Positions 1-10,627 are shown, counted from the stretch's first letter. The stretch is DNA of 64,000 bases from Megaleporinus macrocephalus (GCA_021613375.1 CM038704.1:32426582-32490581); one strand, 5' to 3'. Notes: generated from the sequence alone by a model not told the origin. Program-made: numbers and translations.

Positions 1-290
1 CAGAGAAGAGAACAAATACAAGACTACATACAGTACAAGTGCAGTACTTAGCCAGTACTCCTAGAAGATAAAGTGCAATTACAGTTTATAACAGTACTTT
101 AGTATATTAGTGTTTATAAGTGCTTCACAAAGAGATGGGTCTTCAGTCTGCGTTTGAAGACAACGAGAGAGTTCGCTGTTCAGACAGCCAGTGGAAGTTC
201 GTTCCACCATCTGGGTGCCAGGACAGAGAAGCGTTTTGTTGCATGTATGGCTATTGTCCATTGTGTGATTTTAAAAATCACAATATAATC
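1..290 (+). repeat. Dispersed repeat family A, copy 1 (cut by window edge)
   Basis: This stretch matches a second interval at about 20050-20215. Shared elements, in order, are a 'cagtacttagccagtac'-like block, 'agaagataaag', an A/T-rich spacer, then a block ending 'acgagagagttc' (copy 2: 'acgagagagtctt'). The 'cagacagccagtggaag' and 'ccaggacagagaag' strings further right resemble a repeat I remember as common in teleost genomes. The two overlapping small open frames here (60 and 65 codons, opposite strands) are therefore best read as repeat sequence. The left end of the element lies outside the window. Confidence 0.6.
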
Positions 291-1214
291 GCCGTACAGG
301 ATTGTAGTATATTATAGTCTTTACCAATTGTAGACTATATTTTAATATAGTCTATCTATTTCTAGTTTTCAACAACATTTATTATAAAACAAAAGCACTC
401 CAGCATGTTTTATAATGTTCATGTGAAAACAAGGGTTTCCGCCAGACTGCAATAATCTACAGGATGTATGGCAGACAACATGGCGTCTACTGTGGGAGGG
501 TGCAGAGGTTAAGCTATGTACATACCCACCCTGTAATGACGGGGCTTCTTATCAGAAGCTGCTTATGAATTCTTGGGTTGTCGTTGTTGGGGCTCATTGT
601 CTTGGAGGGCTGGGGCAGCAAGTTTTACATAATTGTATTAAGTAGCTTCTAAGACATCTGACAAGGTAAGTAGGCAATGTAATGTACACAATTATTTCAA
701 GTAAATCCCATTAAAATGTGAGTAATTTAAATTAACCAGACTGGTCAGTTTTATGTATTACCCTTTCATTTATACTGGTTTAGTTCAGCTAATGAAAGCA
801 GCAGAAACAGCACTTGTTTAGATCTACACAACTTAATTGTTACTGTATTCTCAAGCTGTCATAGAAACGTGGTCAGAAGTAGAGTACACTGTGATTTACT
901 CTTACAGCCAACAAGAACAAGGTTAAGCAGTAAACCAAGGAGCATGAAGATGTATACAAGGGAGACTACACAAGGATGGTGAGTAAAACAACTTGGAAGT
1001 AGCTGCTGCCAGAAGCCAATGGGACACTAAATTTTACTCAGCAAGGCGGAGCTAACAAAACAAATGCTTAATCTGACAACTAACTAAATTTAAGTAAACT
1101 AAAACAACTGACACGGTCACACAAAAATATACATTTGTCAAGTAAAAACAATGAAGGAGTCATTTCATTTTTTCCATGTGTATTTATGTTATGTTTTTAT
1201 TGATTTTAAGAGGG
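291..1214. other. Unique-looking DNA with weak exon-like signals
   Basis: No recognised gene. Three splice-like intervals occur. On the minus strand, 526-609 is 84 bases, open in only one frame, with a consensus-like donor (GTATGT) and an AG acceptor. On the plus strand, a perfect AAG|GTAAGT donor follows base 665. Also on the plus strand, 908-978 lies between 'ttactcttacag' and ATG|GTGAGT. None shows a recognisable protein domain, and short splice motifs arise often by chance, so these are leads and not gene calls. Confidence 0.3.
526..609 (-). other. Possible orphan exon, 84 bases
   Basis: Read on the minus strand, the interval is preceded by 'cttgctgccccag' and followed by GTATGT. It is a multiple of three and is open in only one frame, encoding 28 residues that begin PSKTMSPNNDNPRIH. 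The other two frames hit stops early. I do not recognise the peptide. No neighbouring exon in a compatible phase could be established, so a chance open frame is at least as likely. Confidence 0.15.
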
Positions 1215-1455
1215 AAGTTTGTTATGCTGCTGCCAAACTATTCCCAGTCTGGGAGTAGCAACATCACCAGAGCAGGCAGTGGGGAGTTAAGTTCCTTGCC
1301 CAAGGAGAACAACCAGGAACACCCAACCTGTCTGGGGATTTTATTCCAAGACCTTGTGATTGCTGGCTCACCTCTCCTAACACTAGGCTACCAGTCACCT
1401 CAACCACTGGGCTACCAGACACCTCGACCACCAGTTCAAGCAATTTCTTCATTTA
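1215..1455 (-). repeat. tRNA-derived SINE copy with duplicated head
   Basis: On the minus strand the sequence has the tRNA-like lead 'ggtagcctagtgttagga' (compare fish SINEs with 'gtggttagag'), then a decayed B-box region near 'ggtcttgga', then the typical body 'gggcaaggaacttaactc'. The head is present twice: 'ggtagcccagtggttgagg' immediately precedes 'ggtagcctagtgttagga' at a spacing of about 24 bases. The copy is degenerate, with an A/T-rich interruption in the B-box. The 62- and 120-codon open frames that cross it are not genes. Confidence 0.6.
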
Positions 1456-2050
1456 CAGTGCAAAACAGAAGCCATATCACACATTATGTAGTGCTTTTGA
1501 TAGTAAGGTACCAACATATTGACTTTGGTGATGACTAATCTCTGCAGCCCAAATGCACATACAGTGAAATAGAATTACATCACTCTTCAAAACACTTGAC
1601 TCAGAATCCTTTAAAACATTATGTCTATTTTTGCAGGCAAAGCCCACATAAATCTAACTAAATGAACAACAAAAAGGAACATTCAGAGATTATAACAAGC
1701 ACGTCTCATAAATGCATCTGGGGTTAGGGTTTTAGTCATGTTTTCAACTATTACTGTTACAGACTTCCTCCGTATCTCATCCAAGTCCTATATATTATAG
1801 GACTCTTCCATTACTACAGTGACGGTGGTTCACAACATGCTACAGCACTGTGAAACAAAAACACCATGCCTAACACCAAAACATAATAAAGGACACAAAA
1901 AAAGGTTCAGCCCTTTCGGCTCATCCCTGAAATTACAGCTAATTTAGGGAAGTGATGTAGTGACTGAGCTTGGGCAGTGGTAGAGAAAGACACAGAGAAA
2001 TATAACATGAGAGAAAGACAGACAGACAGAAAGACACACAGGGTCAGTAG
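1456..2050. other. No gene seen
   Basis: AT-rich DNA. A 68-codon open frame at 1977-2183 is rich in R/K/T and derives from a purine-rich 'agacagacagaaagacac' stretch, so I do not support it as coding. Confidence 0.5.
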
Positions 2051-2150
2051 AGCCAGAAAAAGTCTCTCCAGCAGAGCTAATTACCAGCAGCGGCATTATG
2101 TTTCCTCCCTGTTTACTACTCAGGCCTGCACATCTACATCAATGTCTAGA
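2051..2150. repeat. Local 0.1-kb duplication, unit 1
   Basis: Shares most bases with 2429-2528, including 'tctctccagca', 'ctaatta.cagcagc', 'gtttactact' and 'aggcct'. The offset is about 378 bases and the orientation is the same. By eye roughly three quarters of positions agree. It does not match other repeat families in the window. Confidence 0.6.
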
Positions 2151-2428
2151 TTCATTAAAAAAACATTTTTACCCAAGAAATAATTTTACCCTAAAAGTGA
2201 AATAAAACATCTTAAACTCAGTGTAAAAAATGTCAACAAAAGTCATCCAAATGTAGTCTGAGGTTAGACAAAAAACAGATGTTATGACTGCCTGAAGTCT
2301 ACAAAAATTAAACTTTTGCAAAAAAAATTGCAACAAGCTAAAACTACCTTTGAAACAAAATCACCTAAACGGACAACTAGAAGTCAACTCAACACCACCT
2401 AAGACCAACAGGCATTAAGAACCAGAGG

Positions 2429-2528
2429 AGCTAGAGAGAATCTCTCCAGCAAACCTAATTAGCAGCAGCAGTATTATGGTTTGTTTCTTGTTTACTACTG
2501 AGGCCTCCAAATCCACACAAGTAGATAG
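2429..2528. repeat. Local 0.1-kb duplication, unit 2
   Basis: Second member of the pair with 2051-2150. The intervening 280 bases are not duplicated. The pair may be a segmental micro-duplication or two copies of an unrecognised short interspersed repeat. Confidence 0.6.
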
Positions 2529-2726
2529 AGTGGGCTTTCATTAGCTGAGGGCAGTTGCAGAGACCATGGCTGAAAATGGCCTAGCAAACAGGAGAAATGC
2601 ATCTTTGCTGGGCTGGAAATGACATGCTGTAATCCAAGGACTTATCAACCCACAATACAATAACCACTAAAGTGCTTTACACATCACTGAAATACAAACA
2701 CTACTCATGAGAGCACAGCTGTTGCA

Positions 2727-2957
2727 TTAAAGAAATACTCCAATGTTTTTCACCCTAATCTCTCTCTGCTGCCTCTGTAGCATATGGTTAATAACCACAG
2801 ACAATAATTATTTCTCTGTGCTCGGAAAAAGACCCAAAACATGGTTACAATAAAAGCCAATGGGTTTCTTGTCTTTTACTAAGTACAAGGACTGGAGATA
2901 AAAAATAGGCAAATACATTATGGCATTTAGACTGAAAAACTGGAGTGTTTCTTTAAA
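2727..2957. mobile_element. MITE-like inverted-repeat element E, copy 1
   Basis: Left end 'ttaaagaaatactccaatg' is repeated inverted at the right end, where plus-strand bases 2940-2957 read 'ctggagtgtttctttaaa'. The interior is about 180 bases, AT-rich and non-coding. A related but more decayed copy lies at 59536-59734. Short length, terminal inverted repeats and two dispersed copies fit a non-autonomous DNA transposon. The superfamily cannot be assigned. Confidence 0.75.
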
Positions 2958-3636
2958 GCCATGCATACTACAAACTGAGACAAATCAATTCCAAACTATA
3001 AATATATGTACATTCTAATGTTACAGAAAGAATTGATGTTATTTAATTTCACTTCAACAGGTATTAGTATTCATTAAGTCCCAACAATTTAATCACATTT
3101 TGAAAGTGTGAAATTCTCAAACAGCATTATTACTGACTTTGTCTTTACTGGTTTTAAATAGGAATGTCAATCCAGTAACAGAAAACAAAACAAAAAAAAC
3201 CTCTGAACTAGATCACTTCAACAATCAGAAGCAACCTGACACCATAGGCTGCTGGACAACATGAAGGACCAACATCAGTTTGGAATTACGCTCAGTAAAT
3301 TATTTTATGTACACCACTAATATATAATTGTGGTCACTGGCATAAAACAGCTTAGGTGAATATTGGTCTTAATCTCAGGTGAGCTGTGGAAACACTCTTC
3401 AGAGAAAATTTAAAGTAGAAAATAAAAAATAGACAAAATCCAACTGTACAATTAATTTTAGACCCTATGTTTACATTTAGTCACTTGATATAAACATGTA
3501 AGACTGAATGTATAGAAAATAGTCTACTTAAGCCACATTGGTTAGAAACATGGCAGTTTGAACATTCAGCTGTTTAGTGAACCTGCAGTAAATCACTTAA
3601 CCACACAACTCAAATTAATATTTTTATCCAGTATAA

Positions 3637-3638
<2 letters not shown>

Positions 3639-3705
<67 letters not shown>
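3639..3705. repeat. (AT)n microsatellite, about 33 units
   Basis: Uninterrupted AT dinucleotides, followed at once by 'acttacttacatac' and a short (AC)n run. Two overlapping Ile-Tyr-rich open frames are artefacts of this repeat. Confidence 0.97.
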
Positions 3706-3706
<1 letters not shown>

Positions 3707-4287
3707 TTACTTACATACACACACACACTTATATTTACCTCCACATCATCACAAACTGTTGCACTGCACAGCATGACGAGCACGGCTTCTCGCGCATCAC
3801 AAGCCGTGTGGCAACTCGGGTCAAGTGTGAGATGATGTTGAGACGTTTGCAAACGTTTTATTGTTTGTTCGAGGGAACGGCGCTTCCAACTTTAGCCGAA
3901 CGAACCAAAGACCCCAGAAAGCACAGAAAACCAGCAAAGGAAAAATCACAGCAATTGAAGTGGCATGAAGTGCATTAAAGAAAGCCAACAGACACTAAGC
4001 ACATTTAATACACAGGCCAGTTAGCGTGATGGGCAGAAATGCACAGCGCACCGCTCTTCTTTAAGCACCTGTACGTGTCTGTGAAAGTAGCGCAGCTCCA
4101 AAAAGCTCGCGCAGCTGCAGCTCACGCGCAGGTTTGTCTGCTGAACATGCGATCCAAGAGCTTCAGTGCATCCCCAGCAAACCCCACGCGAGGTCTGCAT
4201 GTGCAACCAATCTGCTATTTTCTCAGCCAGCAAAACACCTCGAGTTAAGAGTGCACGCGCAGAGAGAAGTCGCACTACGTCGCTTAC

Positions 4288-4345
4288 CGTTTGCAGCATC
4301 TGAATGTCTCCAAAATACCACCAAGCAACCCCATCATTCAGCGCC
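4288..4345 (-). other. Possible minus-strand exon inside the CpG island
   Basis: Bounded by an acceptor-like 'cgttttatcattcag' and the donor GTAAGCG, 58 bases long. It follows a candidate first exon that ends at 4490, with a 142-base intron between. One frame starts ATGATGG and would encode MMGLLGGILETFRCCKR before the splice. Read from the second Met, the Gly-Leu-Leu-Gly-Gly start fits the N-myristoylation pattern and is followed by adjacent cysteines. I do not recognise the protein and found no next exon in phase. A 5'-UTR exon or chance match is quite possible. Confidence 0.2.
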
Positions 4346-4798
4346 CTGAATGATAAAACGAATCAAAGCTCGCGAAAGGAAAACTGAGCTGAGAGCAAAA
4401 GGGCTGGAGCTCGTGCACCTGCAGTCCGCATTCAACTCCACGAGCTTCCTCCAACCACCCCCGCCCCGCGCCTGCCCTTGGTCACTCACTCTGTGTCCGT
4501 GCTGCATGAGGCTCGTGTCGGTCTCTCTCGCGCTCTGAATCCTCGCGCAGCTCCGTTCGCTTCCTCGGTTCCTCTACCACACGCCCTTCAGAACATTTGG
4601 CTCCATGTCCTCGCGATGAAGTACAAAACGAAGCAAGCTCGAAGTAAAGGGTCCGGTTGGTAAAACAGGCGCGGGTCAGTGTCGGTGATCCGCGCGCGCC
4701 GGTTCAAGGCTCCTTCTCATGGTTTATCACCCAAAAAACTCAATCAGACCTGCCGCGCGCCTCAGAAACCTCTCTCCCTACAGTCTGCGCTCGTCTGC

Positions 4799-4821
4799 TC
4801 TCTCTCTCTCTCTCTCTCTCC
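4799..4821. repeat. (CT)n microsatellite in CpG island
   Basis: About 11 CT units. Read on the minus strand this is a GA run of the GAGA type, often seen at core promoters. Confidence 0.9.
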
Positions 4822-4900
4822 CACTCTCTCGTAGGGTCGTTTCGTTTACCGAGAGTCTCGCGCTTTTCCCGGACCGGACACCGGAAATGTGTTCCCGTCA

Positions 4901-6594
4901 GTAACGCTGATGCTTCACTTGCATCTAAAAAAATCACCACTTAAACCTGAAACTAAAAATATCTAATACAGGAACGTCTAGGGGCTATTAAAGTGCTATT
5001 AGAAAAAACATAAACTTCATGTAATGTGTTTCTGCTAAATCTGTCATAGTAAACTGAAAATACACAAGAAAAGACAAATTGAGCTTAGAAAAAACACATA
5101 ACAGACATACAGAAATACAGAAATACAGACAATACACACATAACAACGCCCTAAAATTGTCTACAGAAAATTATGACCATGTCAAAAAAATACTACTTCT
5201 ACATACTACTGCCACATAGACCCAAGTGAAATAAATCACCTGGGGAAGAGTCTAAAACCCTAAACTAGATCAAACCAAAGTTTCAAAAGCCTTTAAAACT
5301 GAGTGCAGAATAAAAACATATCTACCTAAGCCTGAGTCTGAAAAGAAATAACCACCTAGAAAACTCATGATTGGCTAAAACTGAACCTATTATGATGTCA
5401 ATAATGAATTTAAACACATGTATTCCAGGTCATTCCCGTTATACTGCTGAAGCAGCACAAATCAGATTTCTTTTTGTCTTAATGTGATTTTTTCCAAGTC
5501 ATAGCCTGGAACTGCATGTGGTCCTAGACTGAATTCATATCCGATTCTTGGCCATATGACCTTAATGAGAAGAGTGCACACTCGCTCATTTAGCAGCAGT
5601 GTTTAACTTGTTAGTGCCAGTAAATGGTGCAAAAGCATTACTTAAAAAATGTAGACTAACACACCAGCAGAACAAGCCTTCAGCATATAAGTAATTTGCT
5701 CTGAGCAGAATATCTTCGTGATGCAGCCTCTGCTGGTTGGTTAATTTGTTGTCATTATTGACCAGAATGTGTAGATGAGGGTTGTTTCAGGACACATATT
5801 CATATTATATTAATTTATATTCATATTAATTTCATATTCATAATAATTTATATGGACTTACTAGAGGATCCTAGCAAGAAATCTAAATCTTGTAAAGTGA
5901 ACATATCCCAAAGATGTCTTACACAAGGATTTTGCATAAAGAAAAAATATGGCGTTATTTTTATGAATTTTTGCCAGACACATGGATCAGTTTGGGTTGG
6001 CATGGCCATAATGACTGATTGGCTGCGTCCCAGCACCTAGAACTTCTTCATCAAAATAATTAATTTTCATTTTTTGAAATCAATTGGTGCTTCAATCTCC
6101 AAAAGCAACTCAGACAAGTTATGGGCCTTTGTCTACCCAAAACAGCCTGCCCAACGTGTTTATTTGAGTTACGGTAACAAGTTTTGGTGGCCTGTCCCCA
6201 GATGAAGCTCATTCTTGAAATGCCCTTGTAAATATGAAGGCCTAAGAAAGACCTGCCAACAAAACAGACAGCTAGACGTTTCAACAGAGGGGACTGCTGC
6301 TGCTATCTACTAACCACTTTTACTTCTTGCTTGTCTAGTGTTAGAGATTACTGCTGTGTGAAACTTCACCTGAAGTAAGCAAGCATCAAGTAAGTTCACA
6401 ACCACACACGTCCTTTCAAGACACAAGGTGACTCAGGAATTAAAAGCAGGTGTGGGGTTAAGAGACTTAAATCTGGATTGGTCTGGCTATTGGGCTGCCA
6501 CGAGTCTATTTTTACCTAAAAAATATTTAATATTTAATATAAATTAGGGGCTAACACAACCACTGAGGACTTTTTTGGTAAACATATCCTTGCC
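4901..6594. other. No gene seen
   Basis: AT-rich unique-looking DNA. It holds short 'acagaaat' iterations near 5104-5130 and 'tattcatattaatt' iterations near 5800-5845. Open frames of 62 to 74 codons near 5848-6284 overlap on both strands and show no domain. Confidence 0.5.
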
Positions 6595-8062
6595 TCATTT
6601 AAATTACTAATAAATAAACAAAATACAACATTATCTGTATGTCTGTTTATTATTAGATAAATCCAATTAAAGATCACTTTACAAACTAAACAAGAGACTC
6701 CACATTACATGGCACTGTTGTTAAAAAACTTTTAAATTATACATGCAGGGGCTGGATTATATACACATATAACCAAAACAATTGTTATTTTCTTTGGAGC
6801 ATAATGCTGAAAGGAAATGACTATAAAATGTATGTTGAGGTTTCCTGACTAGACAAGACTAACATTAATGTTAGACAGTAAGGCTGTGTCCTAAACAGCA
6901 CCCTCTGAAACAGACCATCAATCCAAAATCAGTGTTGGGGAAACACTGTGACAGGGAAGACACCAACAAACCTTAGTTGACATAGCTTAATTCACAAATG
7001 TATTTACACATTTTATTAAAAGTAAAATATAATAAAGGATATGTTTGTGGTTTTCTTTTAATTTAAGAGAAAAATAAATAGATCCATATCAGTTTAACAC
7101 ATTTTTCTGATTAAATATTCAGCTTCTGTGGGCTAGGGTGAACAGATGAGAATGAGGTAATACACATACAGACAGCACTACTCTAGCACCTTAGCTTTAA
7201 TAACACACAGGCTAACCAACAGCATAGCAGCTATAGCTTCTCTCACTCCACAGTAAAGAGACCACCTGCAGCATTAGCCTGCTATATTAAAATAAATAGA
7301 TAGTCACATCTAGCTAACAGTAACAGAATAAAGAGTGCAGCAGAAATATTGACTACTGATAATGACTGCAATGTGTTGGTTCTGAGTGATAAGGTACAAA
7401 AATACTCCTTTACAAAACGTACTAGACACACAACACCAGTCAAATAGAGCACTGACACAGTGTGCGCGCCATGCGAAAAGAGAAGCTGGATCATACCATT
7501 TTGCAGGGCAAGGGGGGGCTGGTGTCTTTTCGTTGTTAAAATAATTGGTTTAAACATTTTCTATGATTTTAACATTTCCACCTTGTCAGAGACAAATTAA
7601 CATTAAACATAATCTTCAGGGGTGCTGGGACGTTTTAGAATGCTGACTAAAGTTAATATAAATTTTAGCTAACCCAAACCCTCCTAATCTGTTACCATAA
7701 CAATACATTATACTAAAGCCGTTTTTATTGCAGTAAATTTTGCTATTCATTGCCCTAATCACTGACCTCGCGTTTAAAGCTGGCGCAAGCTACCTGGCGC
7801 TACAGCAAGGCGAGAGCCCCGGTCAGTGAATCTGCCGACAGCAGGATATTTCTGAACAGGCCTCTCAACACAAATCTTAAACTTAAAGACCATCTAACAA
7901 CCAGAGCCCGTTGCTAACAACAAACACAGCACGTGAATTGCGAAGGCTGCCGAAACACGCTTTTAAAATAAAATGTTTTCAAACCGTTTCTGCTTTTTCT
8001 GTGGTTTAATTTTTGGGTGGTACAAATAGGATATTGGGTGGGACATGTACACCCGTATGAGA
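6595..8062. mobile_element. 1.5-kb dispersed repeat family B, copy 1
   Basis: Two blocks match a second locus in the same order and orientation. The first is 6595-6905, matching about 51977-52265 (shared 'tgtttattattagataaat', 'aagatcactttacaaacta', 'aatgtatgttga'). The second is about 7785-8062, matching about 53232-53450 (shared 'cgtgaattgcgaaggctgcc', 'tttctgctttttc', 'gggtgggaca'). Overall spans are nearly equal (about 1.47 and 1.48 kb), but the middles differ, so at least one copy carries a replacement or insertion. No transposase domain was recognised. The element is probably a non-autonomous transposon or a retrotransposon fragment. Confidence 0.7.
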
Positions 8063-8065
8063 AAA

Positions 8066-8552
8066 AATACCACACATGAATGGTCTGAGGACGCTTCACT
8101 GTTGGCATGACACAGGTTGCATGGTAGCACTCACCTTTCCTTCTCCAGACAAATATTTTTCCAGATCTCCCAAACAGTCTGAAGAGAGCTTCTTTAGAGA
8201 AAATAACTTTACCCCAGTCCTCTGCAGTCCAATCCCTATACTTTCTGCAGAATGTCAGTATGTCCATGATGTTTTTGAAGTGGCTTTTTTGCTGCCATTC
8301 TTTACACCAAGGCATCCTCCAAAAGCCTTCGTCTCACCATGCATTCAGATGCCCTCTTCTGTTACTGAGCAAGCTCTGCACTGGTGGTGACCCGATCTTG
8401 TAGCTGTATCCTCTTTAGGAAATGGTCCTGATGCATGCTTGACTTTCTTGGGTGCCCTGAAGCTTCTTCACTGCAGTTGAGCCACTCTCCTTGAAGTTAT
8501 TGATGATTGGATAAACACATTTGACTGCACGTGTTTCCTTGGAGGTAACCAT
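8066..8552 (-). pseudogene. Tc1-like transposase relic 1
   Basis: Minus-strand translation shows Tc1 transposase blocks in the correct order. Near 8450-8552 a start (MVTSKETRAV) is followed by FKESGST. Then come several stops and frame shifts. The 133-codon frame that follows contains RDWTAEDWGKVIFSKEALF and GKIFVWRRKGE, then CVMPTVKRPQTIHVW. These equal the first-aspartate region and the following beta-strand of the catalytic domain. The first catalytic Asp (expected in a SDE motif) reads SKE here, so it is mutated. The rest of the catalytic domain (second Asp, final Glu) is missing; the copy is cut where repeat family B begins. It is not functional. Confidence 0.85.
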
Positions 8553-8900
8553 GGTTAACAGAAGAAAACTTTAAAGTACTACTACCCTTTTAAAGCAGTC
8601 AGTCTGCTCTTCTTATCAGCTTGACAAAGTAATATTGGCTGTCTTGTCCTGATTAACCTTTTCTACTAAGCTAACAAGATCATCACTGAAATGATGTTTG
8701 CAGGCCATTCTGTAGGGCTGAAAAGCATTTTTGCATGGCAGGGAATGACTTTGCAATTAATTGCATTTCATCTGATCACTTTTCACAACGTAAGCTTACA
8801 CTTTTTACTTTATTAGCGACTTTAACATGTGACCATTAACAAATCTTACAGTGAACAGTGTTTTACAAATCTGGTCATGTTTTGACCACCTATAGGGTGG
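8553..8900 (-). mobile_element. 5' non-coding part of Tc1 relic 1
   Basis: This flank includes 'aattgcatttcatctgatca', a block I remember from the untranslated ends of teleost Tc1 elements, in the orientation expected upstream of the minus-strand transposase relic. The exact end with its inverted repeat and TA duplication could not be fixed. Confidence 0.45.
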
Positions 8901-8984
8901 AGCAAAACCGCTAAAACTGGGTCCTTTAAACAATCAATCACCTATAAGGAAATTTTAAACATGCAACACAACACGTAGATGTCT

Positions 8985-9652
8985 TTGACATAGAGGTGCA
9001 CTTTGTAGTTCTACACTTACAGACTGTAGTCCATCTGATTCTCTGCAAACTTTGTTAGACCTCTTTTACGCTGTTCTCCAATGATCAGGACCCTTACAGG
9101 ACCACCCAGGTCATTCTCCACACTGCAGTGACACTGATGTGGTGGTGGTGTGTTAGTTTGTGTTGTGCTGGTATGAGTGGATCAGACACAGCAGTGCTGC
9201 TGGAGTTTTTAAATATTCCACTTACTGTCCACTCTAATAGACATGCCTACCTTGCAAGTCCACTGTGTCGATGTAAAGTCAGAGACAGTAGCTTATCCGT
9301 TGCTGCACAGTTTTTGTTAGTCATCCTTTAGTCTTTCATCAGTGGTTAAAGGACAACACTCATACCAGCGCAACACACAGTAACACACCACCACCACGTC
9401 AGTGTCACTGCTGTGCTGGGAATGGTCCGCTTCCCTAATAGTACCTGCTCTGTGGTGGTCCTGTGGGGTCCTGACCATTAAACAACAGGTTGAAAGGGCA
9501 CAAACAATGTATGCAGCGAATCAGATGGGCTACAGTCTGTAACTGTTGAACAACAAAGTATGGTAGATGAAGCTGATGAAATAGACAATGTAGATATAGC
9601 GAGATAAATAGTGTAGATATAAGGAGGTGGTTTTAATGATTGATCAGTGTAT
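8985..9652. repeat. Palindromic foldback element F, nearly full copy
   Basis: The left arm (about 9013-9200) and right arm (about 9360-9545) are inverted copies: 'cagactgtagtccatctgat' on the left pairs with 'atcagatgggctacagtctg' on the right, and 'gacactgatgtggtggtggt' pairs with 'accaccaccacgtcagtgtc'. The centre (about 9200-9360) is a spacer with its own partial symmetry. The right terminus reads 'ggaggtggttttaatgattg' and then 'atcagtgta'. Related pieces occur at 14925-15170, 45225-45420 and 55607-55680. No coding capacity is seen. I remember this family as abundant in otophysan fish genomes. Confidence 0.8.
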
Positions 9653-10080
9653 GTAAATAAATATGAAGTATGGCGATTATCAGGCACATTCGTTTTGGTA
9701 TGTGCTGTGAGAAGAGCCTCCCAAAACTTTCTCTGCATGCTTTCCAAACCAGATTAGCTTTTTCAATTGATTCAGCTCTAATGTTAGAGTAAGTTGGTTA
9801 AAAAAGGGTTATTTTGTTTAAGTCATGCTATTCATTTCAGTCTTCACTCACCCTGAAAATATCTCAGGTTAAAGATTTCATAAGCTCTAATTGGATGGGT
9901 GTCAGTTTTTGGTCCTCTGGGGGTTGTTTGATTTACATGTATAGCTGTTGCTCAGGGTTGTCAGGGTGTAGAAAAAAATGAGCTCACTCTAGAGAAAAAA
10001 AAACTTTATAGCAACATATACAATCTAAAATAAGTTTACTTGGCAAACCTAAAACCACACTTTCTGGAGGGCACCTCTCT
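9653..10080. other. No gene seen
   Basis: AT-rich unique-looking DNA between the foldback element and a SINE. No open frame with recognisable content. Confidence 0.5.
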
Positions 10081-10082
10081 GA

Positions 10083-10290
10083 CTGCTCTAGAGTGGTGGG
10101 CTGGAGGTTAGAGAATTGGCCTTGAGCAAGACAGACCCAACTGCTCCCCAGGTAGAAAGGGCTGCACAGAGGAGTGTGCTCACTCCCTGCCAGTGTGTGT
10201 TCACTAGTATGTTGGTGTTCCACTGCACCGATGGATTAAATACAGAGGTCAAATTCCTCTGTGTGCAAACACAAGTGGCAAAAAGTTCTA
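10083..10290 (+). repeat. tRNA-derived SINE G, plus-strand copy
   Basis: The head 'gtgggctggaggttagagaa' is followed by 'ccttgagcaagacagaccc', 'aactgctccccagg', 'gtgtgctcactccctgccag' and 'gatggattaaatacagagg'. The same blocks occur inverted in the SINE at 21834-22063. The B-box segment present in that copy is deleted here, so this is a decayed member. Confidence 0.75.
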
Positions 10291-10473
10291 AATTCCAGCT
10301 TTGTTGTCATCCTAGCTCTGCCCTTGTGTCATTTTCTTGGTTGTCACCCCTCCTGTTGTATAATTTTTTTTAAACGGTTTCTTGTTTTTGTTTGACTACT
10401 ACAGTGCTTTAGTGCTTTAGACTCCAATAAAAAATTGCATGTGTCCTCTGCATCCATTAGAAAAAATAGCTCA

Positions 10474-10475
<2 letters not shown>

Positions 10476-10559
<84 letters not shown>
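10476..10559. repeat. (AT)n microsatellite, about 40 units
   Basis: Near-perfect TA dinucleotides with one 'ttta' interruption near 10547. Confidence 0.97.
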
Positions 10560-10596
10560 TGCAGTGTAAACATAAAAGGGGCGTCGAGCCTCTCAC

Positions 10597-10625
10597 TAAT
10601 AACTAATAACTAATAACTAATAATT
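10597..10625. repeat. Four copies of a 7-base tandem repeat
   Basis: The unit 'aactaat' is repeated about four times immediately left of the next inverted-repeat element. Confidence 0.85.
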
Positions 10626-10627
10626 AA

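Larger units (their letters stand above)
3760..4900. promoter_or_regulatory. CpG-rich island, probable promoter
   Basis: Base composition changes sharply from AT-rich flanks to GC-rich DNA with frequent CpG (for example 'ctcgcgcatcac', 'cacgcgcaggtt', 'gatccgcgcgcgccgg', 'cgtttcgtttaccgagagtc'). Such islands in vertebrates usually mark promoters and first exons. On the minus strand there are two good donor sequences: ACAGA|GTGAGTGAC at 4490/4489 and CAAACG|GTAAGCGAC at 4288/4287. The plus strand offers nothing as good. I infer minus-strand transcription leaving the window on the left. The overlapping 60- to 95-codon open frames on both strands are expected in GC-rich DNA and show no known domain. 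Confidence 0.6.

Noticed and set aside
3558..3852. Ile-Tyr-repeat open frames on both strands
   Set aside because: Direct translation of the (AT)n microsatellite; not genes.
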